Source: Firmicutes bacterium UBA5389 (GTDB lineage Bacteria; Bacillota; DTU025). Taken from it: DNA of 26,276 bases. The position numbers and the translations under genes were made by a program. The stretch is from the NCBI GenBank assembly GCA_002409965.1, contig DHON01000061.1, positions 1,633 through 27,908 of the forward strand, in the 5' to 3' direction. The notes beneath the pieces were generated by a model. The model was not told the origin of the DNA. It ran no database searches and was given only the letters and a program-made list of their open reading frames with translations. Shown here one piece after another: positions 15,646 through 23,788 of the stretch; within the stretch, counting starts at the first letter, position 1; every line of letters starts with the position of its first letter.

Positions 15646-16461
15646 TTGCATTCAGACCAAGTATCTGCGTCTGTCCAGGCCACTGCATCGGGCAAAAGGC
15701 GCCAATCAGTCCGATCTGTGGCTCATGTCCTTGATGTTCTGGACTACCTAGATTCATGCCGCGACGAAGCCGGCGTGACAGAGGTCGGCGAGGCGCTCGG
15801 TATGCACAAGAGCACAGCATCGCGCATATTGTCGACGATGGAAACGCGCGGCTACGTGAGCAGGAACGACATTACTGGCAAGTATTCCTTGGGCATGCGG
15901 CTCTTGGAGTTGTCCCGCACGAAGTTGGAGCAACTTGACCTCCGACCTCGCGCTCGACCGTTCCTCGAGGAATTGGTGCGCAAGACCGACGAGACCGCCC
16001 ACCTCGCCGTGCTGGACCAGGGCCGAGTGGTCTACATCGACAAAGTCGATACGCCGCAGACGCTCATGATGCGATCGCGGGTAGGTTATCGTATCGCCGC
16101 GCACTGCACAGCGCTGGGCAAAGCCATCTTGGCTGAGCTTCCCGTCGGCACGGTGGATTCCATTCTCGCGGACAAGGGTATGACCAGGTTCACCCCAAAC
16201 ACGATCACTGATCGGGCTGTACTCAAGGAACACCTGCGCCGTGTGCAAGATCAGGGGTTCGCCATCGACGACGAGGAGCACGAGGAGGGCATACGCTGCG
16301 CTGCCGCAGCGGTTCTGGACCATGCGGGCCGCGTTGCCGGAGCTATCAGCGTCTCAGGCCCCACGATTCGTGTGTCGCGACAGCGAGTCGAAGAAATCGG
16401 CGGCCTCGTTAGGGATGCGAGTCGCAGGTTGTCATCGTCGTTAGGGTACAGCGGGCATTGA
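15646..16461 (+). CDS. IclR-family transcriptional regulator
   Basis: The 271-aa protein has an N-terminal winged helix-turn-helix: VRSVAHVLDVLDYL, then GVTEVGEALGMHKSTASRIL as the recognition unit and a GKYSLGMRLLEL wing. The C-terminal effector-binding domain carries AVLDQGRVVYIDKVD, RVGYRIAAHCTALGKAILA and GFAIDDEEHEEGIRCAAAAV, all standard for the family. The start is taken as TTG 15646 because GGAGGAG ends six bases before it and it follows the predicted transcription start. ATGs at 15601 and 15619 lack an RBS and lie in or just after the promoter. It is the only intact plus-strand gene and is divergent from the KDPG aldolase operon, which it most likely controls in response to a sugar-acid intermediate such as KDG. 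Confidence 0.9.
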   Translation: MHSDQVSASVQATASGKRRQSVRSVAHVLDVLDYLDSCRDEAGVTEVGEALGMHKSTASRILSTMETRGYVSRNDITGKYSLGMRLLELSRTKLEQLDLRPRARPFLEELVRKTDETAHLAVLDQGRVVYIDKVDTPQTLMMRSRVGYRIAAHCTALGKAILAELPVGTVDSILADKGMTRFTPNTITDRAVLKEHLRRVQDQGFAIDDEEHEEGIRCAAAAVLDHAGRVAGAISVSGPTIRVSRQRVEEIGGLVRDASRRLSSSLGYSGH

Positions 16462-16612
16462 GCGGTTCCACGCGTCGTAGATCACATTCGCCGCAACGTA
16501 TGGAGGACCGTATCTACCGTCAGGGAGCCCTGCAGCAAACCCGTTGTCGGTGATCAGCGCCACAGAACGCGGCCCCTTGCAGCGAACCATCTATGTCAGG
16601 GGCCAGCGTCAC
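16441..16612 (-). pseudogene. NagA-like (GlcNAc-6-phosphate deacetylase) gene remnant
   Basis: On the minus strand a 49-codon frame (16590-16441) contains KGPRSVALITDNGFAAGLPD followed by GRYG. This matches the conserved KGP...LVTDA.AAAGLPDG.Y segment of N-acetylglucosamine-6-phosphate deacetylases. Just upstream in another frame (16612-16583) lies VTLAPDIDGS, which resembles the VTLAPE...G segment found earlier in NagA. The roughly 120 residues that separate these two segments in an intact enzyme are missing, as is the rest of the protein. It overlaps the 3' end of the IclR gene and lies next to a transposase remnant. I read it as a deleted, frameshifted relic; the family call is from memory of motifs. 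Confidence 0.42.
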
Positions 16613-16659
16613 CATCCGGATACTCCTTCTACCGTGATATGATGGTTTGGAGCTCAAGC

Positions 16660-16908
16660 ATGTTCATTCGTGGTGTACGTGCCAAGGGGGTTCTGTACCT
16701 GCAAATTGCAGAGAGCTATCGGGAAGCGGGGCGTCCTAAGCATCGGATTCTGTGTCCTTTGGGCAGCGGAGATGAGCAAGAGTTGCTGAGGATCCGAAGC
16801 CTGCTGCGATCATGGAGGCCGATGGAATATGCATCCTTAGCCCTCGAGGACGTCAACGGCGGTGACGGTACTGTACCCCAGTCCTTTCGGTCGCCCAAGT
16901 TCCGTTGA
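16660..16908 (+). pseudogene. IS1634-type transposase, N-terminal remnant
   Basis: The frame from ATG 16660 reads MFIRGVRAKGVLYLQIAESY, then REAGRPKHRILCPLGSGDEQ. This is the typical beginning of IS1634/IS4-like transposases (MFIR....YLQLVES.R..G...QR....LG). Similarity fades after LLRSWRPMEYASLALEDV and a stop follows at 16906-16908, giving about 82 residues of a protein that normally exceeds 450. The catalytic DDE domain is absent, so it cannot transpose. The following stretch 16909-16995 holds nothing I can name. Confidence 0.65.
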
Positions 16909-16995
16909 TTCGTAGGCGAGGGAGGTGAGCCCGATCAAATCCAAGTTGCGGCAACGTCCGGAAGAGAGGCGTTTAGGCGCCGCGCACCAGCGATC

Positions 16996-17036
16996 CTCCA
17001 ATTACGTATTACAATGCTATTATGCTACAATTGGAG
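16996..17036. repeat. AT-rich inverted repeat enclosing promoter-like boxes
   Basis: CTCCAATT (16996-17003) and AATTGGAG (17029-17036) form perfect 8-base arms around a 25-base AT-rich core in otherwise GC-rich DNA. Inside lie TTACGT (17002-17007) and TACAAT (17026-17031), separated by 18 bases, a plausible plus-strand promoter. A 37-codon frame starts at ATG 17043 and stops at 17156, but it has no recognisable product and its SD-like GGAG would lie upstream of the predicted transcription start. It could be an end of a mobile element, an operator, or an orphan promoter. Confidence 0.35.
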
Positions 17037-17097
17037 CGCAAAATGGAGTACTATGTTACGAGATCGAGAGAAGTTTTCTCGCTGTCAAGCGGCCTCA

Positions 17098-17125
17098 GAC
17101 CGCCTGTCGTCACCGACAGGCGGTC
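17098..17125. terminator. Strong hairpin downstream of the ADP-ribosylglycohydrolase gene
   Basis: GACCGCCTGTCG (17098-17109) pairs perfectly over 12 bases with CGACAGGCGGTC (17114-17125) around a four-base loop. It lies 28 bases beyond the stop codon of the minus-strand ADP-ribosylglycohydrolase gene, the expected place for the end of that operon. No T-run directly follows on either strand; TTTT appears only about 12 bases later on the plus strand. It may therefore act as a mRNA 3'-end stabiliser or a weak terminator. Confidence 0.45.
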
Positions 17126-17152
17126 CGTTCACTGGAGTTTTCGAGCAGATTC

Positions 17153-18187
17153 CTAGAGTTCCTTCCACAGTGCCAATGCCGCATTGAGCAGGGCTTTGTC
17201 CTCACTGTGAATATGGACAATCGCCTCGCACATACCCAGCGCGAGCTGATGCGAATCACAGTCATTGGCCTTCTCCATCTGGCCCACTAGTTCGCAATCA
17301 AGACCTGCGCCGGCGTGCAGGGCACCCGAGAGAGCGCCGGCCATCCCGGCTATCGAGTCATTGTCCCGTCCGAAATTGACTGCGCCCTCAATAGCGTTCA
17401 TCACGTTACCATCAGCAAGATAGCTCATGGCAAAAGCCGCCGCGACCTCCTCAAGACAGCGATCCCGGTTCTCAGTTCCAGGATTCGAGCCGGCAAGCCT
17501 TCCGTCCCAACGAGTGGTTATGTCGCGAACCCGCAAGATAGCCTCCCTAGCCCGCGTATGCCTGCGAACCTCGTCATACACCTGTAGCAGTGCTTTCCTC
17601 GTGCCGTCATGAGCTACCTGGATCGCCGCCGCGAAAACGGAATCCCGATCAGCATCGGATTTCATGGCCTCTGCCACACCCGCAGCCAGCACTGCAGCCC
17701 CTTCCAGCCCGTAGCTGTGTGTGTTTATCGCGGCGACTGACGTAGCTTCCCTGTATGCCGCCGCAGGGTTGCACGCGTTGACCAGCCCCACAGGGGCAAT
17801 GCCCATGGCGCTCCCGCAGATGACCAAGTTGCCCTTACCGGCAAAAAACGGATCCATCCCCGTGTGCGCCGCACACATATGCGTGTACTGTTCCGGCAGC
17901 CAGAGTCTGGTCGGATCAACCTTGGCCCATAGCTCCACCATATCCGCAGCAGTCAGGTGTTTCTGTTTGGATATGTAATGTCCGCAGATCATGTGCGTGA
18001 GATAAGTATCATCTGTCCACTTGCCAAGTACACCGTTCTTGGGGAGAAAAAACGATACCCAACCATGTTCCTGCTGGATACGTTCGTGCTCCCAGCCTTC
18101 CAGAGGAGCGCCCATGGCATCGCCCAACGCTGCCGCGGTCAGCGCGCCGTGGACTTTCCTGTAGAGGAGTGTCTGCTGAAGTCGCAT
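17153..18187 (-). CDS. ADP-ribosylglycohydrolase (DraG/ARH) family protein
   Basis: The 344-aa protein has the all-helical ADP-ribosylglycohydrolase fold signatures: GALTAAALGDAMGAPLEG at about 14-31, KWTDDT with the paired metal aspartates at 58-61, and NFGRDNDSIAGMAGALSGA at about 271-289. Canonical members have GxDTDTxA in the last motif; here it is GRDNDSIA, keeping both Asp residues but replacing the Thr between them. The family cleaves N-glycosidic bonds to ADP-ribose, but many members in sugar operons have no known substrate. ATG 18187 is preferred because GAGAGGTG lies eight bases upstream; ATGs at 18208/18211 have no RBS. It is the last gene after the ABC importer, 177 bases beyond the binding-protein gene, so a role in processing an imported glycoside is inferred. 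Confidence 0.83.
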   Translation of the reverse strand: MRLQQTLLYRKVHGALTAAALGDAMGAPLEGWEHERIQQEHGWVSFFLPKNGVLGKWTDDTYLTHMICGHYISKQKHLTAADMVELWAKVDPTRLWLPEQYTHMCAAHTGMDPFFAGKGNLVICGSAMGIAPVGLVNACNPAAAYREATSVAAINTHSYGLEGAAVLAAGVAEAMKSDADRDSVFAAAIQVAHDGTRKALLQVYDEVRRHTRAREAILRVRDITTRWDGRLAGSNPGTENRDRCLEEVAAAFAMSYLADGNVMNAIEGAVNFGRDNDSIAGMAGALSGALHAGAGLDCELVGQMEKANDCDSHQLALGMCEAIVHIHSEDKALLNAALALWKEL

Positions 18188-18247
18188 GGCATTTGCACCT
18201 CTCCACATCATCTTGATCGGTTCGTGTACGGAATTGCTCGCACAGGC

Positions 18248-18279
18248 GGCGGCGCCGCAGAAAGCCGGCGGGCGCCGCC
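18248..18279. promoter_or_regulatory. GC-rich intercistronic hairpin between binding-protein and glycohydrolase genes
   Basis: GGCGGCGCC (18248-18256) pairs with GGCGCCGCC (18271-18279) across a 14-base loop that also contains complementary GC segments. It sits in the only large gap (177 bases) of this operon, just after the binding-protein gene in transcription order. Such hairpins commonly protect binding-protein mRNA and lower expression of later genes. No T-run follows, so complete termination is unlikely. Confidence 0.5.
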
Positions 18280-18364
18280 CGCCCGAACGGGGTCGCGAAG
18301 CAGCTCACACACCCGCGCGGTAGCTGCCTATCGAGTCATCATGACCTAGGGTTGCGTCCAGTTC

Positions 18365-19861
18365 CTACTTGACCACGCCGGTTCTCTTCAGCGCCTGAAC
18401 AACCGAATCACGGATCTCGTCGGCGTGGTATCTCTTGCGGGCCGTGTCGGCAAAGTTCGGCCAGTTCGATATGGGTTCCTCACCTGTGATGAACCTGCAG
18501 TACATCTCATTCACGTAGGCTATCAGGTCGGCATCGTATTTCTTCTTGGCTTCTGTGACCACGCCATCCGCGGCATCGGCAGTCAAAGGCATGTTGAGTG
18601 CAAGGTTCTCGAGGATTTTCCCATACATACCGTATTTCGACGTCCAGAAGTCAGAGTCAAACCCGACCTTAAGGATGGCATAGTGTGAAATCCAATCCTG
18701 CTTTCCCTCGTCAGTAAAGACAAGCTCCCCATTGATGTAGTTGTAGTGCCTCTTCTCTATTCCGTAGTTGACAAGTCTCTTGCCCTCCTCGCCCGCTATG
18801 TAGTCGAGGAACTCCAGAGCAAGCCGAGGGTTCTTGCAGCTCGATGAGACCATGATCACAGACACAAGACCCTGTTCCTTACCGAGAGAGGACGCTCCCC
18901 CGGGCCCGACCGGAGGCTTGATCTCTATCCACTGGGCTTCCGGATCTACTTCCTTCAGCTTGAAGCGCGTGTCGAGGACATACGGTAGGTTCCAGGTGTA
19001 CCATATGCAGCCTACCTTACCTTGAGCCAGTTTCATGTAGATCTGGTCGGGCGTATTCACAACCCACTCCGGATCGAGTATCCCCTCGACGTGGAGGCGG
19101 TTGAGCCATTTGAGCGCCTGTGCATTGGCGGGATTCAGGTTCATGTCCACGACCCCGGCCCCATCACGAGCTACTGCATATATGCTGCGCATCGACGAGT
19201 GCATCGAGCCATGTGCCCCGAATACCCACTGGAAACACGAACCATCCACTCCACTGGTCTGGGCCGTGAGTCCATAGGTGTCAGGGCGCCCATTCCCATC
19301 GGGATCATTCTCGGTGAACGCCTTCAATACGGTGTACATCTCGTCCATGGTCTTTGGGATGGGCAGCCCGAGCTTGTCGAGCCAGTCCTTCCTTACGAAT
19401 AGCCCCGCGAAATTGCGAAAGCCGCCCACAGGCACGGCGTACACCTTGCCTTTGTAGGTTACCTTGTCCCAATCGGCCTTGGGCAATTTGGATAGATTAG
19501 TAAGGCCAGATAGATACTGATCCAGAGGGACTATCGCCCCTTCATCGGCGAATTGCCTCCAGTCATTCTGCCACGGGCAGGTGAATATGTCCGGCATGTC
19601 TCTTGACGCTACCTGGATGTTGATCTTCTCCAAATAGCCCTCCAGCGGAGGGTTGATGACCCGGAGAGTAACACCAAGCTTGGACTCTAGCTCAGCCTTA
19701 ATCGGATCATTGGCCGGAGGAAGAGCTCGCGGAGGCGGGTACATCATGGTAAGCGTTGCCCCTCCACCAGCAGCCGCTTCTAGCCCCAAAGGGCACCCAA
19801 CAGAGATCGCGATGGTCAATAGGGCTACTACTGCTAGTCTAGTCAACATGGTTTTCCTCAT
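18365..19861 (-). CDS. ABC importer extracellular solute-binding protein (family 1, LplA-like)
   Basis: The 498-aa protein starts with a basic n-region and hydrophobic core (MRKTMLTRLAVVALLTIAIS). Then comes VGC, a weak lipobox with Ser rather than Leu at -3, or alternatively an AAA signal-peptidase I site a few residues later. It is therefore exported and probably tethered outside the membrane. The mature region has the family-1 pattern: PDIFTCPWQNDW, LDQYLSGL, KVYAVPVGGFRNFAGLFVRK and DPDGNGRPDTYGL, the last typical of LplA/LipO-like sugar-binding proteins of Bacillota. AAGGAG precedes the ATG. It follows two permease genes by 55 bases, an order usual for Lpl-type operons. The ligand is probably an oligosaccharide; which one cannot be told. 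Confidence 0.9.
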   Translation of the reverse strand: MRKTMLTRLAVVALLTIAISVGCPLGLEAAAGGGATLTMMYPPPRALPPANDPIKAELESKLGVTLRVINPPLEGYLEKINIQVASRDMPDIFTCPWQNDWRQFADEGAIVPLDQYLSGLTNLSKLPKADWDKVTYKGKVYAVPVGGFRNFAGLFVRKDWLDKLGLPIPKTMDEMYTVLKAFTENDPDGNGRPDTYGLTAQTSGVDGSCFQWVFGAHGSMHSSMRSIYAVARDGAGVVDMNLNPANAQALKWLNRLHVEGILDPEWVVNTPDQIYMKLAQGKVGCIWYTWNLPYVLDTRFKLKEVDPEAQWIEIKPPVGPGGASSLGKEQGLVSVIMVSSSCKNPRLALEFLDYIAGEEGKRLVNYGIEKRHYNYINGELVFTDEGKQDWISHYAILKVGFDSDFWTSKYGMYGKILENLALNMPLTADAADGVVTEAKKKYDADLIAYVNEMYCRFITGEEPISNWPNFADTARKRYHADEIRDSVVQALKRTGVVK

Positions 19862-19916
19862 GCCGCTCGTCTCCTTTCTTTTCTCTCGATACCGCTAGGA
19901 CACGATGCCTCTCCTT

Positions 19917-20789
19917 TCAGCCTTTGATAGCTCCAAGGGTTATGCCCTTGGCAAAGTGCCTCTGTATTAGCGGATATATCACCAGAATGGGTATAGTCGT
20001 GACCGCTATCACTGCCATTTTCATGTTCTGCCCGAATATGACCCTGTCTCCCATCATGTCCTGCACGTTCCCCTGCACCACGATTTCCCGGAGCAATACC
20101 TGCAACGGATACTTCGAGCGGTCGTTGATGAAGATCATCGCGTCAAAGAACGCATTCCAGTGGTACACCGCGTAGAACAACCCAAGAGTCGCCAGGATCG
20201 GCCTGGACAGCGGAAGTATCACCCGAGTGAGGATCTGCAATTCAGAAGCCCCCTCCATGCTCGCCGCCTCATAGAGTTCCTCGGGTAGCCCCTCGAAGTA
20301 GTTTTTCATGATGATCAGATAATAGGGGCTGATCGCTGTAGGCAGGATAAGGGCCCAGATGGTATCTACAAGTTTGAGCCTAGCCACCAATAGATAGGTA
20401 GGAATTATCCCGCCGCTGAACAGCATCGTAAAGACTATGAGCGTCAGGAACACATTCCGCCCCGGGAGTGCCTCACGAGACAACGGAAAGGCGGTGAGCG
20501 TGGTGAGTGTCAAGTTGACTGCAGTCCCAACCACGGTTCTGGCTATGCTCATGAGAAGCGCGCGCCTGATGGCCTCAGAGCCAAATACCTCTCGATATGC
20601 CTCCAGAGTCATCTTGCCCGGCCATATGAAGCCCGTACCTCTCCTTATCAGTGTCTCGGGCGCAGTGACCGACACGAGCAGCACGTGCAGGAAAGGATAC
20701 AAGCCCACTACTGCAACCATGACCAAGACCACGTAGATAGATACGTCAAATGCTCTGTCGCTCCGGCCTAAGATTGTGCGGGTAGACAC
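19917..20789 (-). CDS. Sugar ABC transporter permease, LplC-like (CUT1)
   Basis: The 290-aa membrane protein has six predicted transmembrane segments and the cytoplasmic EAA loop EELYEAASMEGASELQ followed by RVILPLSRPILATLG, which docks on the ABC ATPase. The C-terminus PLIQRHFAKGITLGAIKG is diagnostic of LplC/YteP-partner permeases. It starts with GTG preceded by a GGGGGTG tract and lies 27 bases after the other permease, with which it would form the heterodimeric channel. No ATPase gene is in the window, so a shared MsmK-type ATPase encoded elsewhere is expected. Confidence 0.92.
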   Translation of the reverse strand: MSTRTILGRSDRAFDVSIYVVLVMVAVVGLYPFLHVLLVSVTAPETLIRRGTGFIWPGKMTLEAYREVFGSEAIRRALLMSIARTVVGTAVNLTLTTLTAFPLSREALPGRNVFLTLIVFTMLFSGGIIPTYLLVARLKLVDTIWALILPTAISPYYLIIMKNYFEGLPEELYEAASMEGASELQILTRVILPLSRPILATLGLFYAVYHWNAFFDAMIFINDRSKYPLQVLLREIVVQGNVQDMMGDRVIFGQNMKMAVIAVTTIPILVIYPLIQRHFAKGITLGAIKG

Positions 20790-20816
20790 GCCATCACCCC
20801 CTCGTTCTAAGGATGC

Positions 20817-21761
20817 TTACCATATGCCCCTCTCACCGCTGCGTCGGATGAGCCAATTGGATGAGAATATGAGAACCATACCGACAACCGATTTGAAGAG
20901 GTTTACGGCCGTCGCTAGGCTGTACTGGTGATATACGAGGCCATTACGGTACACCCATGTATCGATAATGTCTCCAACGGACATCACCAGTGGGTTAATG
21001 AGAGTGAAAACCTGCTCAAACCCAGCGTTGAGTATGTTACCTACCTTCAAGATAAAGAGCACTGCTATAGTCGACCTTATCCCCGGAAGAGTCACATTGA
21101 TGATCTGACGATACTTGCTTGCACCATCGACACGAGCTGCTTCATAGAGTGCTGGGTCTATTCCAGACATGGCGGCGAGGTATATGATCGCGCTCCACCC
21201 GCTTTCCTTCCATATCTCGGACACGACGAGAATAGGGCGGAACCACTGTTTGGATCCAAGAAAAAACACAGGCCGGCGGCCAGCAGACTTCACCAGCTCG
21301 TTTATCAGGCCTTCGGTTGGAGATAGCATGGCCGTCATTATCCCTGCAATGACTACCCACGACACAAAATGGGGCACAGCGGATATCGTCTGAACAACGC
21401 CCTTTAGCCACTTGCTTTCGACCTCGTTGAGCATGAGCGCCAGAGCTATAGCTACAGGAAAACCGAATGCAAGCTTATAGAAGCTTATGAGGAATGTGTT
21501 GCGCAGTAGGGGCCAGAACGATGGCGAACTGAAGAAGTTCGCAAAATGCTTGAACCCCGCCCACGGGCTTCCCCAAATGCCGGTTAGCATGGAGTAGTCC
21601 TTGAAAGCAATCATGGCTCCATACATCGGGCCATAGCAGAAAACGGAGAAGTAGATCAGGCCGGGTACCAGCATGGTCAGGAGTCCGCGATTCCTGGCCG
21701 CTTTTGGCAATGGTCCATGACATCTGCTACTATGCAGTGAGATCCTACGTCCTGAGTGCAT
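20817..21761 (-). CDS. Sugar ABC transporter permease, LplB-like (CUT1)
   Basis: The 314-aa membrane protein begins with a short basic cytoplasmic tail, then LTMLVPGLIYFSVFCYGPMY and GAMIAFKDYSM, the characteristic start of LplB-type permeases. The EAA loop is PALYEAARVDGASKYRQ followed by INVTLPGIRSTI. Six transmembrane segments are expected. ATG 21761 has GGAGG nine bases upstream and begins 18 bases after the DUF4127 stop, so the two are co-transcribed. Together with the LplC-like subunit it forms the translocation pore for a carbohydrate. Confidence 0.92.
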   Translation of the reverse strand: MHSGRRISLHSSRCHGPLPKAARNRGLLTMLVPGLIYFSVFCYGPMYGAMIAFKDYSMLTGIWGSPWAGFKHFANFFSSPSFWPLLRNTFLISFYKLAFGFPVAIALALMLNEVESKWLKGVVQTISAVPHFVSWVVIAGIMTAMLSPTEGLINELVKSAGRRPVFFLGSKQWFRPILVVSEIWKESGWSAIIYLAAMSGIDPALYEAARVDGASKYRQIINVTLPGIRSTIAVLFILKVGNILNAGFEQVFTLINPLVMSVGDIIDTWVYRNGLVYHQYSLATAVNLFKSVVGMVLIFSSNWLIRRSGERGIW

Positions 21762-21779
21762 TCCACCAAACCTCCAGAG

Positions 21780-23408
21780 TCAGCTTCGCGGCTCATCGAC
21801 GATGCCAAAAGTGTAGTCCACTGAGACCTCGAAAGTGCGCTTCCAGGGAAGACGAATATGTTCTTTCACAATCTCATTCAGCACATACGTTGCTCTCGAC
21901 CCCGGCCCACCCATCGTCACCCCACCGAAATGTTGTCTGAACAGGTTGCGAGCCAATGGAGACAGGCTGTCGCGGATCATCGAGTCTACCTCGCTCTTGC
22001 GATCACCCAGGTTCAGCGGACTAACTCCTAGGTTATGCGCCAGGTAGTCTTCTACCTCAGTTCTCACCAGCGATTGGTACAGCCAATCGTCAACGTACCT
22101 CTCAAAGAGGAACTCATAGTGTCGAATGTCGAGTTCCGGGCCGCCCATGCTACACGCCTGTGCTACGTGCCTGGCACACCCATGCGCAAGTACCGTGCCA
22201 ATGGTGTTCCCCGCCGTGTTCCAAGCGGCAAAAGAGGCCAGGTCCGCCAACCTGACTTGGCTGGCTAGACACTCCATAAAGTCTGGGTCTGCACCGTTTG
22301 GTATGGAGACATCGGCCACACCTACAGCCCTGCCATCGTCGAGGTAGCCCTGGATCACACAAGCAGCATCGAAAACCTGAGGTACATCCCAAGACCGTCT
22401 GTAGATGAACCTGCTCTCGGCCTCCGAGCCATCCACGAAAGACAGGTAATCGTGCTCTATGGATGAGGCGGGTGGAGTGTTTGCGAACATCACGAGATCG
22501 GCTCGGTCTGGACTGTCTACTGACACACCGCCACATGCCGCTATCTGAAACCGCAACGCATCGCAGATTGGCATGTCTTCGAACGGCGCAGTCGCAATTG
22601 CCCCAGACTGTGAACCATACCTGATGAACACCCTGAACTTCAGCGATGCCGCGTTGACTAGGCTCCTTGCAAGCAAGACCATTCCCGCCTCGTCGGTGCC
22701 AGGATAGATGATGATCTTGCCAAGAACCGAGTTGCTTCGAGCGAGGGCAACTAGACTCGCCTGTTCCTGTATGTGGGGTCCGTGGCGAGACGAGTCGCAC
22801 TGTGGCAACAGAAGGAAATCTACAACTCCACCTGCCACAGCCTCAACGGCCGCCCGATTGACCAGGTGATTCCTGCCCCGAAGTTCCACACAGTCCTCCA
22901 GCACTGCGGGCGCTATCTGCGCTGCTACGTCCATCAGCTCACTGTTTTCAACCTCCCGAGCTTCTCCGGACGCGTGCCCGGCCAGTTGAAAGTACCTCGC
23001 CACTAGCGCTGCCTGCCTCGCTGTCGAAGGGTCATACACGACGGGCTGAAGTGGCATAATCGCACTAGAGGCCATGACGGTCAGCTTAGGGTTCGCTCGC
23101 TTCAGTATTCCGAGGTCCGAAACCCGCGCCAATGCCTCTCCGGCAGAAATCAGCGGACGGCGTGACGCAGCAAGTCCTCCAAACGCTAACATGTCAATGG
23201 ATATCACTGCGTAGGACGCATCCAGGCATTCGCATCGGAGCCAGTTCCAAAGCTCATCATGGTCGGACTGATCCATGAAATCTGGGTTGAGCAGATCTGC
23301 CGATGGAAGCACCACATTCGCGCCTGACATCATGGCGAGTTTTCTTGGGAACTCATAACAACAGGGGCGTACGTCCAGCGGCAGCAAGACTATCTTCGGT
23401 AACGTCAT
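21780..23408 (-). CDS. DUF4127 family protein
   Basis: The 542-aa protein opens with PKIVLLPLDVRPCCYEFPRK, the LLPLDxRP...P pattern of DUF4127. Other recognisable segments are a YAVISIDMLAFGGLAASRRP strand-turn and FLLLPQCDSSRHGPHIQEQA. No signal peptide or membrane segment is seen. The family has no established activity that I can name; its members recur beside carbohydrate ABC importers, which fits here. The ATG at 23408 overlaps the TGA of an upstream open frame as ATGA and places the conserved LLPLD block at residue 7. An in-frame ATG at 23432 has no RBS. It is the first clear gene of the importer operon. Confidence 0.85.
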   Translation of the reverse strand: MTLPKIVLLPLDVRPCCYEFPRKLAMMSGANVVLPSADLLNPDFMDQSDHDELWNWLRCECLDASYAVISIDMLAFGGLAASRRPLISAGEALARVSDLGILKRANPKLTVMASSAIMPLQPVVYDPSTARQAALVARYFQLAGHASGEAREVENSELMDVAAQIAPAVLEDCVELRGRNHLVNRAAVEAVAGGVVDFLLLPQCDSSRHGPHIQEQASLVALARSNSVLGKIIIYPGTDEAGMVLLARSLVNAASLKFRVFIRYGSQSGAIATAPFEDMPICDALRFQIAACGGVSVDSPDRADLVMFANTPPASSIEHDYLSFVDGSEAESRFIYRRSWDVPQVFDAACVIQGYLDDGRAVGVADVSIPNGADPDFMECLASQVRLADLASFAAWNTAGNTIGTVLAHGCARHVAQACSMGGPELDIRHYEFLFERYVDDWLYQSLVRTEVEDYLAHNLGVSPLNLGDRKSEVDSMIRDSLSPLARNLFRQHFGGVTMGGPGSRATYVLNEIVKEHIRLPWKRTFEVSVDYTFGIVDEPRS

Positions 23409-23608
23409 TCCGAGAAACACCCTTTCTTCCATGCGGTCATACCAGTGTCAAGACCCCTCGCTGTCCTGGCAAACGCAATAAGCGCTCCTGCTCTAATCGC
23501 CACCCATCGTTGTCGTCTCTTCTGAATACGCAGCAGCCTCCTGGCACAGTATTCTGCCCCCACGGGCCCAGTTGCGTATGTGGAAACTGTGTTGCGCATT
23601 GTGAGCAT
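23405..23608 (-). CDS. Candidate 67-aa leader frame coupled to the DUF4127 gene
   Basis: From ATG 23608 (GGAAGG a few bases upstream) a 67-codon frame runs to a TGA that overlaps the DUF4127 start as ATGA, the geometry of translational coupling. Its first 17 residues (MLTMRNTVSTYATGPVG) match the candidate leader at 15367. Upstream of the ATG a further eight codons also align (REDFRDGR versus RKEFRNGG). The remainder is basic (RLLRIQKRRQRW) and matches nothing I know. The frame is open further upstream as well, so the true start is unsure, and the conserved DNA also contains operator-like site B1. Confidence 0.33.
   Translation of the reverse strand: MLTMRNTVSTYATGPVGAEYCARRLLRIQKRRQRWVAIRAGALIAFARTARGLDTGMTAWKKGCFSE
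23571..23597 (+). promoter_or_regulatory. Candidate IclR-family operator B1
   Basis: GAAAC-TGT-GTTGCGC (23583-23597) has the same half-sites as A2 at 15573, and a second GTTGCG starts 20 bases upstream at 23571, as in A1. About 55 of 75 bases from 23573 are identical to the block starting at 15332. It lies about 180 bases upstream of the DUF4127 start codon and would let the same regulator act on the importer operon. Confidence 0.4.
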
Positions 23609-23657
23609 TCGCCTTCCGTCTCTGAAATCCTCCCTGCCGACAGAAGATCCCCGCTGA

Positions 23658-23675
23658 AGTTCTAGTTGCAGAACT
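23658..23675. promoter_or_regulatory. AGTTCT-N6-AGAACT inverted repeat
   Basis: An 18-bp palindrome with perfect 6-base arms lies between candidate operators B1 and B2 in the control region of the DUF4127/ABC operon. The equivalent region upstream of the KDPG aldolase gene lacks it. It could be a separate operator for a second regulator, for example a local repressor of the sugar importer. Confidence 0.3.
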
Positions 23676-23788
23676 CGTTTCCGTTGATGCTCGGAAAACC
23701 CGAGCTTGGCCCCATTTAGTGCCGGTCTCCCAGCTGCACTGGAATGGCCAGCCGGGGAACCACTAGATGTTGAAAAGCGCGGCCTCCG

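Noticed and set aside
16945..16955. GTTGC-G-GCAAC palindrome
   Set aside because: Uses the same half-sites as the candidate operators but in inverted order and with different spacing, in relic DNA without a promoter.
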